Shown here one piece after another: positions 43,678 to 51,607 of a stretch of DNA of 51,607 bases (position 1 is the stretch's first letter; each line of letters begins with the position of its first letter). Source of the DNA: Streptomyces sp. G44 (lineage in GTDB: Bacteria; Actinomycetota; Actinomycetes; Streptomycetales; Streptomycetaceae). Made by a program: the position numbers and the translations under genes. Under the pieces are notes generated by a model, which saw only the letters and a list, made by a program, of their open reading frames with translations, made no database searches and was not told the DNA's origin. The stretch lies in contig NZ_JAFEXF010000027.1 of assembly GCF_016905445.1 (NCBI RefSeq), forward strand, positions 1-51,607. Reading direction: 5' to 3'.

Positions 43678-44241
43678 CTATGACGCGGGGGTACGGGGAA
43701 CCTGCCTGACCAGGTTGAAGACCTCGCGGGCTGCGTATCGCTTGAGGCATCGGATGATCTCACGGCGAGTCTTGCCCTCCTGGGTGCGGCGTTCGTAGTA
43801 CGCCTGGGTGCGCGGGTCGTGGCGCAGGGGGGCGAACACGATGCGGTGCAGGGCGGCGTTGGCCCGCCGGTCGCCGCCGTAGTTGGGCCGGCGCGTGCTC
43901 CGCCGGCCAGACGAATACTTGACGGGGCTGACTCCGCAAACGGCGGCCACTACGTGACTCACCCACGGGCACCAAGCACACCGCTTGACCTGCCCTGCAG
44001 GGCACAGCGCATCAGCCCTCCAGCCGACAGAGCCCGCCCGGTTGCCCGGCGGGCCACGTCGTCCGGCATGGCTGCGATGGCAAACTCGGCGTCCCCGAGA
44101 ACAGCGCACCACGTCGAGCAGCTGCGGGGCATAACGCTTGACGAGGCGGGCGAGACGGACGTCCACATCCCGGATCTGCTCGGAGAGCTGGCCGATCCGG
44201 CACGCCAGCAGGCCCCGAGTGATCCGAGTGGCCTCCAGCAT
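43678..44241 (-). pseudogene. IS110-family transposase remnant
   Basis: The C-terminal part reads NYGGDRRANAALHRIVFAPLRHDPRTQAYYERRTQEGK, then TRREIIRCLKRYAAREVF, the signature of the IS110/IS116/IS902 transposase C-terminal (transposase_20) region. Upstream, LEATRITRGLLACRIGQLSEQIRDVDVRLARLVKRYAPQLLD recalls the coiled linker of the same family. The segment between them is out of frame, and the N-terminal RuvC-like DEDD half is absent, so the gene is broken and truncated. IS110 elements lack ordinary inverted repeats, and none were seen. Some relics may extend to ~44480. Confidence 0.7.
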
Positions 44242-44664
44242 CGCCCTCGTCGGCAGTCCGACTGGGTGCTGGCCTATTCACTGCGAAGGCCTTTGCCATT
44301 AGGAGAAGACGGGGTAGCGGTCGGGCCAGACGCTTCAGACGACCCACTCCGCCCTCGAGTGACTCCTCGTCGCCGAGGGCAACCAGCGCCGTGTGCGCCT
44401 TGAACTGCACGAGTCTCAGCCCGAGGACCAGACCGCACAGGCGTGGGTGGCCTGAAGGCGCCACCCACGCAGTCGCCTACTGTGCCTGCCGCTTGACGTA
44501 CGCCACTGCGGTCCTGCCAGCAGGCGGACGATCGGCACGACAGCCCCGCCGGAAGCAACGGCAGTGAGGGGGACTGTCCGAGAGCTGCAAAGCCGACCCC
44601 GGTGGTAGGCCCGGCAACCGGTCCTCGGTGGCGGGTTGCGTGAGACGATCGTTTGCGGCAGGGG
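44242..44664. other. Decayed sequence between the IS remnant and the putative immunity gene
   Basis: Open frames on both strands lack a recognisable protein pattern. Part may be the eroded middle of the IS110 transposase. No promoter or terminator was identified. Confidence 0.35.
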
Positions 44665-45144
44665 CTATTCGTAGTTTTCGTCGCCGACGAGGACGGACGT
44701 GAAGTACGTGGGGAGCCCGTGCCGGTCGCGTGGCACCTCCTGGGACGTCTCCCGAGTGAAGGCCAGAGTCACACCCGGAATGAACGGCCGCTCGGGATTG
44801 GACGCGTCCACGGTCCAGCCGCGCGCTGCGGCTCGTTCCAGGATCTCGTCAGCAGGCGTGGTGAATACGTCGTCGCCCTCCAGCAGAACGCGCGTCGTGG
44901 ACACTCGGCCTTCGCCGGGCCACCACAGTTCGACCGCGGTGACGCGCTCGTCCCTCTCCAGCAGAGCCTGGAAACCCACCCCGTCCAGTTCGATGTCGAA
45001 ATCCATCGAAGGGTCATGGGCGAAGGGGCCGAAGACCCTTGGTGTGCCCCAGCCAGACACCGCTTCTACAGCCTCTTCGAGTGTCATGCCCAGTCTCACC
45101 GGCGCCACGCCGCGAGGCGGATCCAGCACGAGTTCAATGGCCAT
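44665..45144 (-). CDS. Small acidic protein, candidate immunity protein
   Basis: 159 aa, acidic, no signal peptide or membrane segment. It has LDPPRGVAPVRLGMTLEEAVEAV near the start (a pattern seen in SMI1-like or SUKH-neighbour proteins), a repeated beta-strand layout, and VGDENYE at the end. I do not recognise the family with confidence. It lies 10 bases downstream of the toxin-tip fragment and on the same strand, the usual place for an immunity gene. ATG 45144. Confidence 0.65.
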   Translation of the reverse strand: MAIELVLDPPRGVAPVRLGMTLEEAVEAVSGWGTPRVFGPFAHDPSMDFDIELDGVGFQALLERDERVTAVELWWPGEGRVSTTRVLLEGDDVFTTPADEILERAAARGWTVDASNPERPFIPGVTLAFTRETSQEVPRDRHGLPTYFTSVLVGDENYE

Positions 45145-45154
45145 GTACGTTCAC

Positions 45155-45523
45155 CTATTTCAGCAGGTCGTAGTCGATCGTCCAGCTACGCTTCGTCAGC
45201 ATGGCCTGGAACTTGGTGTTGTTCTTTAGACTAGCCACCATATCTGCGATGTGACCGTCGTACTTGCTGCCGTATCTGCTTCGTATATCATCTATGTCCA
45301 TTTTCATGGCTTGATCCCATCGGCCGCTGTCGATCAACTGCCGCTGGGTGGCCCGCCATGCGTCCGCGCGGGGGCCCGAGCCCGTGCTCCTGAGAGCGCG
45401 GTGGTCGGCGAGCTCCATTCTGATCGAGGGCCCCATGCCTGCTCCGCCGCTCTTGGTCACCTTGAATCCGGGCTCACCGAGATGGGCGTATGAAGCCTTT
45501 GCGGGGATGTGGTTGATCTCCAT
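45155..45523 (-). CDS. Orphan polymorphic-toxin C-terminal domain
   Basis: 122 aa from ATG 45523. It reads EINHIPAKASY, then GPSIRMELADHRALRSTGSG, and AMKMDIDDIRSRYGSKYDGHIADMV. This INHxPA...ADHR...DIDDIRSxxG layout is what I know from the C-terminal toxin tips of secreted polymorphic toxins; the His/Asn residues suggest a nuclease-like site, but the exact family is uncertain. The frame stays open upstream to ~45595 (WYSGLKPANLKDANGNRLSSID), so the domain is the end of a longer protein whose N-terminal secretion parts are gone. A lipoprotein fragment abuts it. It may be silent or an orphan toxin module. Confidence 0.65.
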   Translation of the reverse strand: MEINHIPAKASYAHLGEPGFKVTKSGGAGMGPSIRMELADHRALRSTGSGPRADAWRATQRQLIDSGRWDQAMKMDIDDIRSRYGSKYDGHIADMVASLKNNTKFQAMLTKRSWTIDYDLLK

Positions 45524-45573
45524 GTCGATGCTGGACAGGCGATTTCCGTTGGCATCCTTGAGGTTTGCAGGCT

Positions 45574-46069
45574 TCAGGCCGCTGTACCATCCTCCGTCCT
45601 CCGGTCCTTGTTGTACGCCTTGGATTCATCGCCGCAATAAGTGAGTTCCGCAGAGCCGTCCTTGAGGAACGTCACCTTGCGGTTGTAGTAACGGACAGTT
45701 CCGCCAACGGACTGCCCAGCGTCTACAAACTGCTGCACCCAATCGACGCTGACCTTCAGGGCGTCACCCTTGGCATAGAACCTCAAAGCCGAGGATTTCG
45801 GATTCCCGTGGACGATGGCATAGTCCGTGGCCCGAATGAACTCCCGGTTGCCATTGAGTACTGACGCTTCCTTCGCACCGTCAGGCTCTTCGAACAGGAG
45901 CTTGTCGTCCTTCGGAAGTCTGATCTCCGGACGGTCGATTCCGTCCCGATACGGACGGTGACGCCGACTTTTCCGTGCCACTGTCCGCCCCGGCGATCTT
46001 GTCGTCGCCCTTGTCAGCGTCCGAGCCGCCGCAGGCGCTCAGCAGCAGGACGGCGGAGGCTGCGAGCAC
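45574..46069 (-). pseudogene. Frameshifted lipoprotein gene
   Basis: A lipoprotein signal (VLAASAVLLLSACGGSDADKGDDK, GTG 46069) and the mature domain (GIDRPEIRLPKDDKLLFEEPDG and on to FLKDGSAELTYCGDESKAYNKDR) are in different frames, joined by a shift near 45950. The mature part is a common streptomycete lipoprotein of unknown function. The start also looks damaged: no ATG or ribosome-binding site precedes the signal, and a stop lies 10 codons upstream. The 3' end runs straight into the toxin fragment, as though a deletion joined them. Confidence 0.75.
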
Positions 46070-46897
46070 GGCAGCCGCGAGCCGGGTCGAGCCAACTGCT
46101 ACCTACACGTTGTTGAGCGAGAGAGGGGTCTGCTCAGGCCGAGACGCGTCACTCCCCCTCTGAAGCACCCTCAGAGTTGTGGGAGCGGGTGCTGACCGCC
46201 CCACACCGTGGCATTTAGAACACACTCGCGTACGCCTCGCGCCAGGACATCTTTTGGCAACTCCTGCCGCTGGAGTTGAGGTTCGGTTTCGGACAGACCT
46301 GCTGGTGGCTCCTGGATCGCCCGCAGCGGCCGGGGCCTTCGAGCAGTTGCACCGCCTTCTGCTCGCCGAGCTCGATGCGTTTTCCGTGGCATGGAGATGT
46401 ACGCCCACATGCATGGCGCCATCGGCCTGGGCCACCATTTCGGGGTCAAGACAGTCCGCTGATGCCCCCCCCCCCCGCGGGGCGACGGAAACGCGGGTGC
46501 TCGGCCGAGAGCTGACCGGGACCGGCCGCGCCCGGTACAGCAGGGCCCGGACCGCGACGCACCGTCCGGGCCCCGCCCCATGCGGTGCCGCCCTGCCCCA
46601 TGCGGTGCCGCCCTGCAACGGCGGTGCGTCAGCTCTGTGCGGCGTCGCCGCTCGACTGCCCGGCACCCTCGGCTGCACCCACACCCGAGGTCAGCCGGTT
46701 ACTTCTGGTCGGCTAACGGACCGCGCCCCTCGAACGCCGAGGACACCATCTACATCTGCCTGTCGGGGGGGCCTCAGCGACTGCCACGTGTCACGTCGCT
46801 GTCACCGACAGCGTCGACGCACCTGGACCACAAAGACCCCACCTGTATGAACGGCGTCGATCTAGACCACGTGGACGCCGGAAGACGCCTCCGCCTA
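46070..46897. other. Gene-poor island edge
   Basis: No intact gene. A plus-strand patch (46394-46462) encodes MEMYAHMHGAIGLGHHFGVKTVR followed by a stop, which looks like a C-terminal relic of a lost gene. A run of 14 C lies at 46467-46480. The long minus-strand frame across 46103-46684 has no recognisable protein pattern. Confidence 0.4.
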
Positions 46898-47018
46898 CCT
46901 GTGCCAGGTGGTGCCGAGGGAGGCCCCCAGGGTCAGGACCGGGGCCTCTTCCGGCCCGTCGAAGCGGTATTGCAGGGTGTTCGACGGTGTCTCACTCACG
47001 CCCCAGCCCCTCTCACGT
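46898..47018 (-). pseudogene. pcaL: Truncated second copy of the pcaL 5' end
   Basis: The minus strand encodes [33 protein letters not shown] and then stops matching. It aligns to residues 2-33 of the intact PcaL at 16065-17351 and to ~24 bases of its upstream region. Differences include Met to Ser at residue 6 and Ile to Thr at residue 23, so it is a diverged copy, not a fresh duplication. It forms the right boundary of the proposed island, in the same orientation as the left copy. Confidence 0.85.
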
Positions 47019-47213
47019 CTCCCGGAATCCCACACAGCCCGGCCCCCGCGCCGGCGCCACCGGCGACCAGGATGCCGCGAAGGTCTTGACCGAGGTGTCG
47101 TCCGCGCCCACGGGGTAGTGGCTGACCTGTGGCGGCGCGCTGAAAGGATCACGCGTGCTTGCCGGTCGGCGGGTGCGACGCCCGCCGCGGCGAACGCAGG
47201 AGAGAAAGGGCTC

Positions 47214-49196
47214 ATGGGGGCTATGAAGGACGCGAACGCTCTGGCCGTGCCGGAAGAGGTGGGCAGCCCGGCGCTGCGCCCGCAGCCCAGCGGCGGTCTG
47301 GCGCGGTGGATGCTGCGGCATCAGGTGCAGCCCGTGGGACCGGCGGCGGGGGAGGCGCAGGCCGAGCCGCACGCCTGGTGGAAGGTGATGTGCCTGACCG
47401 GCGTCGACTACTTCTCCAGCCTCGCCTACGTGCCGGCCATCGCCGCGCTGGCGGCCGGCGCCGTCTCTCCGCTGGCCACGCTGCTGATCGTGGCGCTCAC
47501 TCTGGTGGGCATGCTGCCGATGTACCGGCGCGTGGCGAAGGCGAGCCCGCACGGCGCGGGATCGGTGGCCATGCTGGAGGACCTGCTGCCGTTCTGGTGG
47601 GGCAAGCTGTTCGTCCTCGTCCTGCTCGGCTTCGTCGCCACCTCCTGGATCATCACCATCACCCTCTCCACGGCCGACGCCTCCGTCCATGTGGTCGAAA
47701 ACCCCTTCTTCCCCGCCGCCCTGCACGGCCACGAGGTCGCCCTGACCGTGGCCCTGCTGCTGGTGCTGGGAGGCGTCTTCCTCCTCGGATTCAGTGAGGC
47801 CGTGAAGGTCGCCATCCCTCTGGTGGCCGTCTTCCTCGTCCTCAACGCGATCGTGATCGCTGTCGGGGTGGCCCACGTGGTGACCACGCCGGAGGCCTTG
47901 TCCGCCTGGACCGGCTCCCTGACCGAAGGGGGCGGTGGCCTCGCGGGACCCGCGCTGCTCGCCTTCCCGCTCCTCGTGCTGGGCCTGTCCGGGTTCGAGA
48001 CCGGGGTGAGCATGATGCCGCTGGTGGCCGCGGACGGCGCCGACGCCGAGCAGCGGCTCCGCTCCCGGATCCGCAACACCCGCCGCCTGCTGACGACCGC
48101 CGCGCTCATCATGAGCGTCTACCTGCTGGCCGCCAGCTTCGTGACCACCGTCCTGATCCCCCACGAGGAGTTCGAGCCGGGCGGCGCGGCCAACGGCCGG
48201 GCGCTGGCCTGGCTCGCCCACGAACACGTCGGGGAGGCGTTCGGCACCATCTACGACATCAGCACGATCCTCATCCTGTGGTTCGCCGGTGCCTCCGCGA
48301 TGGCCGGGCTGATCAACATCGTGCCGCGCTATCTGCCCGGCTACGGCATGGCCCCGGAGTGGGGGCGCGCCGTGCGCCCCGTCGTCCTCGTCTACACCGC
48401 GCTGTGCGTCGTCATCACCATCGTCTTCGGCGCGGACGTCGACAAGCAGGCCGGTGCCTACGCCACCGGCATCCTGGCGATGATGGTCTCCGGGGCCTTC
48501 GCCGTCACCGTCTCCGTCGCACGCGGGCGACGCCGCGCCGCCGCCACCGGCTTCGCGTTCCTCACCGCGATCCTGTTCTACGCCTTGATCGCCAACATCG
48601 TCGACAAGCCTGACGGCATCGCCATCTCCGGTGCGTTCATCCTCGGCATCATCACCGTCTCGCTGGTCTCCCGCATCTCCCGCACCACCGAACTGCGCGC
48701 CGACCGCCTGGTCTTCGACGAGAACGCCCGCCGGTTCCTCACCGACACCCTCGCCCATGACGCGTCCATCAACATCATCGCCAATCGCCGCCAGGCCGGC
48801 GACCGAGCCGAGTACGCGGCCAAGGAACAGGAGCAGCGCGGCATCAACCCCGTGCCCGGCCAGGCCGACGTGCTGTTCCTGGAGATCGACGTGGTCGACC
48901 CCTCCGACTTCAGCGACACCCTCGCCGTCCGCGGAGTCGAGGTCGACGGGCACCGGATCCTGCGCACCGCGGCACCGGCCGCGCCGAACGCCATCGCGGC
49001 CATCCTGCTCGCCCTGCGCGACTCCACCGGGGTCAAGCCGCACTGCTACTTCGCCTGGGCCGAAGGCAGCCCGCTGAAGCACATGTTCCGCTACTTCCTC
49101 CTGGGCCGCGGCGACACCGCCCCCGTCACGCGCGAGATCATCCGCAGCAACGAACCCGACCCGGACCGCCGCCCCGGCATCCACGTCGGCGGCTGA
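47214..49196 (+). CDS. APC-superfamily amino acid/cation transporter
   Basis: 660 aa. A cytoplasmic N-terminus (~60 residues) is followed by ~12 transmembrane helices (~65-460) with [20 protein letters not shown] in helix 1, the unwound substrate-site region of APC transporters. A large C-terminal cytoplasmic domain (~480-660) includes [12 protein letters not shown] and [15 protein letters not shown]. This architecture is typical of a subgroup often annotated as amino acid permeases or K+-linked carriers; the substrate is not evident. ATG 47214 has AGGAGAG about 10 bases upstream; ATG 47223 is alternative. It is the first intact gene right of the island and probably originally neighboured pcaL. 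Confidence 0.85.
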   Translation: MGAMKDANALAVPEEVGSPALRPQPSGGLARWMLRHQVQPVGPAAGEAQAEPHAWWKVMCLTGVDYFSSLAYVPAIAALAAGAVSPLATLLIVALTLVGMLPMYRRVAKASPHGAGSVAMLEDLLPFWWGKLFVLVLLGFVATSWIITITLSTADASVHVVENPFFPAALHGHEVALTVALLLVLGGVFLLGFSEAVKVAIPLVAVFLVLNAIVIAVGVAHVVTTPEALSAWTGSLTEGGGGLAGPALLAFPLLVLGLSGFETGVSMMPLVAADGADAEQRLRSRIRNTRRLLTTAALIMSVYLLAASFVTTVLIPHEEFEPGGAANGRALAWLAHEHVGEAFGTIYDISTILILWFAGASAMAGLINIVPRYLPGYGMAPEWGRAVRPVVLVYTALCVVITIVFGADVDKQAGAYATGILAMMVSGAFAVTVSVARGRRRAAATGFAFLTAILFYALIANIVDKPDGIAISGAFILGIITVSLVSRISRTTELRADRLVFDENARRFLTDTLAHDASINIIANRRQAGDRAEYAAKEQEQRGINPVPGQADVLFLEIDVVDPSDFSDTLAVRGVEVDGHRILRTAAPAAPNAIAAILLALRDSTGVKPHCYFAWAEGSPLKHMFRYFLLGRGDTAPVTREIIRSNEPDPDRRPGIHVGG

Positions 49197-49243
49197 CCGG
49201 CCGGCACCGGGCCCGGGGCGCACCTTCGGTGCACCGCGGGAGT

Positions 49244-50469
49244 TCAGGGGGTGTTCTGTGGGTGCGCGGGCGTTCGTACGGCGAGCAGGGCGATGTCATC
49301 GGCATGGTCGGTGGCCATGCCGGTCAGCAATTCGTCGCAGAAGGTGTCGAGCCCCTCGCGGGTGAGTGCCGCCGTGTGCTGGCGGAGCCGGGTCATGCCG
49401 TGGGTGAGGTCTTCGCCGCGGCGTTCGATGAGCCCGTCGGTGTACATGAGCACCGTGGCACCGGCGGGCAGCAGTTCGGTGGCGTGACCGCGTGGCAGGC
49501 GCGGGTCGACGCCGAGGAGGAGGCCGTGGCCGCCGTGCAGGTACTGGGTGTCCCCCTCAGCGCTCACCAGGAGGGGCGGCGGGTGTCCGGCGCTCGAGTA
49601 GGTGAGGCTCCACCTTCCGTGCTCGTCCTGGTCGAGGAGCGAGTAGAGGCAGGTGGCGGTGGCGTGCGGATAGAGGGCGTGGTGGGCGACGTCGAGACGG
49701 CGCAGGATCTCACCGGGCGGTTCCTGGCGGTCACAGGCGATGCCGCGCAGCATGTTGCGGAGCTGTCGTACCAGTCGCCGCCGACTTCGGCGGTGCTGGC
49801 GGCGGGCGCGTAGCGGGCGGCGAGCCGCAAGGGGCCGGTCCGGGGAAGAGTGGGCAGAAGGGAGCGCTGGAGGCGTTCGGCGATGCGCTGGGTCTCGCGG
49901 TACAGCCGGGCGTTGTCGACGCCGAGGGCGATGCGGTGGGTGAGGTCTTCCACCATGGCGAGGTCGTCGTCGGTGAGGGAGGCGCGGTCGGCGGAGCGGC
50001 CGATGGTCAGGGCCCCCAGTACCTGGCGCCGGGCACGGATCGGGGCGACCACGGCGTTGTGGGTTCCGAGCTGGTCGAACATTTGCAGCTGGCGGGCGTG
50101 CAGCGGATCGGCGGCCGTGTCCGCGCCGGGCATGTCCGCGGAGGTGAGCAGCAGGGGGCCCGCGCCGAGGAGCACGCGTGACAGCGGTCCGACCGGGGTC
50201 TCCGGGACCTCGGGGAGCAGCCCGGTGAGGCCGCCGATCGGCAGTCTTCCCGGATCACGGTGGACGACGCTGACCCGGTGCGGGCGGCCGTCGTCCTCGA
50301 GCAGGTCGACCGCGCACCAGTCGGCCAGTTGCGGCACCAGGATGCGGCATACGCGCCGTACGGCGGCATAGGGATCCAGCGTGCTGGTCATGGCGGTGGT
50401 GGTCTCCGCCAGCAGGGTCAGGCGGTCCAGGGCCCGCTGAACCACCTGGTCCACCTCGAAATCGCTCAC
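49244..50469 (-). pseudogene. RsbU/SpoIIE-type PP2C phosphatase with GAF domain, internally deleted
   Basis: GTG 50469 (MSDFEVDQVVQRALDRL; GGAGGAG upstream) opens a GAF domain (residues ~20-190: LVPQLADWCAVDLLEDDGR, LTIGRSADRASLTDDDLAM). Then follow the linker helix NARLYRETQRIAERLQRSLLP and the phosphatase start AEVGGDWYDS (~245). The frame then shifts. The next homologous stretch, NMLRGIACDRQEPPGEIL, continues in another frame through LTYSSAGHPPPLL, VLMYTDGLIERRGEDL and DHADDIALL to 49244. About 30 residues that should hold the GDVxGHG metal motif are missing between them. Both a deletion and a frameshift therefore disable the enzyme. Next to a RsbW-like gene and a sigma factor gene. Confidence 0.85.
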
Positions 50470-50657
50470 GCCCACTCCTCCCGGCCGAACCTGGGGGCAG
50501 GCCGGCTGAGGTTCCACTTCCCCGTATGCCGCCGGACGCGTCCCGTCATCACCTGAGTGCGTGATCTCGGCGGCTCGCCCGCGGAGGACGACATGGGCGG
50601 CCGTTTCCGGGGTAGGCGGAGCCTCAATGAACCGCGCTTCGGCAGTGAGGCGAACAG

Positions 50658-51137
50658 ATGAACGTGGCTGAGCGAGACAATGGCCAACAGCGACTCCTGG
50701 AGGGTGCACCATCGGTTTCTGCCGCGTTCGAGGGCAGTGGCGAGGACATAGCCGTTGCCCGGGAGCTCAGCAGGGACTTCCTGACGTCATTGCAGGCGGT
50801 GCACGGGTTGCCGGTGTCGTCCCGGGCCATGGGCATGGTGCAGCTCGTGGTGAGCGAGCTGGTGACCAACGCCGGCAAATACGCTCCCGGGCCCTGTGTA
50901 CTGACCCTCTCCGTCAGTGAGGGGGCCGTCGAGGTGACGGTGTGGGACAGCGGGACGACGCTGCCGGCGATCCTGGCGCCGGATCCCAACCGGATCGGTC
51001 AGCACGGTCTGGAGATCGTCATGGCTGTGTGCCGGAGCTTCGAGGTACGCCGTGAGCCGGTCGGCAAGCGCATGACCGCCGCGGTCGTCCTGGCGGATGA
51101 TCCGGGCGGCGACGCGGCCGGCCGCCAGATGATGTGA
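50658..51137 (+). CDS. RsbW-like ATP-binding anti-sigma/regulatory protein
   Basis: 159 aa with a single HATPase_c_2 (GHKL) domain. N box VQLVVSELVTNAGKYA (residues ~57-72), G1 box VTVWDSGTTLP (~95), and G2 box GQHGLEIVMAVC (~117). In streptomycetes such proteins often act as anti-sigma or anti-anti-sigma kinases. ATG 50658 has AGTGAGG upstream. It is divergent from the phosphatase pseudogene, with an intrinsic terminator after it. The nearby sigma factor is a plausible target (inference). Confidence 0.87.
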   Translation: MNVAERDNGQQRLLEGAPSVSAAFEGSGEDIAVARELSRDFLTSLQAVHGLPVSSRAMGMVQLVVSELVTNAGKYAPGPCVLTLSVSEGAVEVTVWDSGTTLPAILAPDPNRIGQHGLEIVMAVCRSFEVRREPVGKRMTAAVVLADDPGGDAAGRQMM

Positions 51138-51239
51138 TCACCGATTCACGTGCCGGGGCGCACTGACCGGTCCGCGGTGAGCCCGGTGTCCGGTTTCCCG
51201 CTGCCGCGCCGGTGACCGGCGTCCCCAAGACACTGACAG

Positions 51240-51272
51240 CCTCTTCCCGGTGCCCTCGGGAAGGGGTTTTTT
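51240..51272 (+). terminator. Intrinsic terminator after the RsbW-like gene
   Basis: A 9-bp stem with one G-T pair (CCTCTTCCC / GGGAAGGGG) is followed directly by six T. It lies about 100 bases after the gene's stop. Confidence 0.75.
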
Positions 51273-51300
51273 CGGCCTCACCGCCGAGGACATCCTCTCC

Positions 51301-51349
51301 GCACACCGCACACCGCACACCGCACACCGCACACCGCACACCGCACACC
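51301..51349. repeat. Heptamer tandem repeat (GCACACC x7)
   Basis: Seven perfect copies of GCACACC lie between two terminator hairpins. A 7-base unit allows slippage; copy number may vary between strains. Confidence 0.95.
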
Positions 51350-51357
51350 GCACGCGG

Positions 51358-51390
51358 AGAGCCCGCCGGTTACTCCTGCCGGCGGGCTCT
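51358..51390. terminator. Hairpin terminator serving the sigma factor gene
   Basis: A perfect 12-bp stem (AGAGCCCGCCGG / CCGGCGGGCTCT) with a 9-base loop lies 46 bases beyond the sigma gene's stop. T-rich flanks are short, so it may work in both directions. Confidence 0.7.
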
Positions 51391-51436
51391 TTCGCGTGCG
51401 ATGCGTGGTGTCCTGGGGTCGGCGCGAGGTCCGCCG

Positions 51437-51607
51437 TCAGCTCGCGGCCATGCCCGCGCGCAGCTTGGCGACGATGCGGGTGATGAGGCGGGAGACGTGC
51501 ATCTGGGAGCAGCCGAGGACCTCGCCGATCTGGCTCTGGGTCTGCTCCTCCACGAAGCGCAGGTGGATGATCTGGCGCTCGCGGTCGTCGAGTTCGGCGA
51601 TCAGCGG
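51437..51607 (-). CDS. SigB/SigF-type RNA polymerase sigma factor, 3' end only
   Basis: The last 56 codons of a sigma factor whose start lies beyond the window. Region 4 is plain: DDRERQIIHLRFVEEQTQS, then QIGEVLGCSQMHVSRLITR, the helix-turn-helix that reads the -35 element. The GCSQMHVSR form is typical of the stress and sporulation SigB/SigF/SigG/SigH group in Streptomyces. The neighbouring RsbW-like and RsbU-like genes fit partner-switching control. Confidence 0.9.
   Translation of the reverse strand, partial: PLIAELDDRERQIIHLRFVEEQTQSQIGEVLGCSQMHVSRLITRIVAKLRAGMAAS

Noticed and set aside
46103..46684. 193-codon minus-strand open frame
   Set aside because: It has a composition without domain-like pattern, includes a poly-G run and has no ribosome-binding site.
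47021..47213. A riboswitch (for example the c-di-AMP class) before the APC transporter
   Set aside because: The region is GC-rich and can fold, but I could not identify the conserved core motifs of any class.
15360..49196. Other long antisense frames over xthA, the MBL-fold gene, pcaL and the transporters
   Set aside because: They overlap genes with full sets of family motifs and show Arg/Pro/Ala-rich shadow composition.

Overview
The window is high-GC actinobacterial DNA, almost certainly from a Streptomyces chromosome. The codon use, the GTG and TTG starts, the rare TTA codons confined to a few accessory genes, and families such as the XRE/methionine aminopeptidase pair, DUF6278, GluABCD and SigB-type sigma factors all point there. 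Nothing was searched against a database; all calls come from reading the sequence.

Left flank (1-17.4 kb) is ordinary conserved chromosome: a partial proline-rich protein running off the left edge through an extreme poly-G tract, a repeat-rich spacer, an XRE regulator divergent from map, gamma-glutamyltransferase, an L,D-transpeptidase lipoprotein, a secreted CocE-type hydrolase, the gluABCD glutamate importer, DUF6278, a secreted GDSL/SGNH hydrolase, exonuclease III, a metallo-beta-lactamase-fold hydrolase and a pcaD-pcaC fusion (pcaL).

The middle (about 17.4-46.9 kb) looks like a genomic island. A diverged copy of the first ~100 bp of pcaL recurs in the same orientation at 46.9 kb, so about 29.5 kb lies between two direct copies of the gene's 5' end. 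The island edges hold gene wreckage: a deleted cysN on the left, and an IS110-type transposase remnant, a toxin tip with a possible immunity gene, and a broken lipoprotein gene on the right. The intact core (18.4-42.9 kb) is a non-ribosomal peptide cluster that I cannot match to a known product. It has three NarL-type regulators, a Lys1-like plus Lys9-like saccharopine enzyme pair, a class III aminotransferase, a long/short acyl-CoA dehydrogenase pair, three NRPS proteins, an orphan 2-oxoacid dehydrogenase E1 alpha/beta pair, a zinc dehydrogenase and two MFS exporters.

Working model (inference): the saccharopine pair turns lysine into 2-aminoadipate semialdehyde. Transamination, E1 decarboxylation and acyl-CoA dehydrogenase chemistry could then work on that or another 2-oxo acid. 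NRPS3 has a dead condensation domain and probably starts the chain. NRPS1 (leucine-like code) extends it, and NRPS2 (threonine-like code plus thioesterase) ends it, giving an X-Leu-Thr type tripeptide. The three regulators all carry glycine where the phospho-accepting aspartate should be, and two of them plus one exporter contain TTA codons, suggesting phosphorylation-independent, bldA-dependent control.

Right flank (47.2 kb to end) holds an APC-family transporter, a RsbU-like phosphatase pseudogene with its catalytic core partly deleted, a RsbW-like ATPase, and the 3' end of a SigB/SigF-type sigma factor gene.
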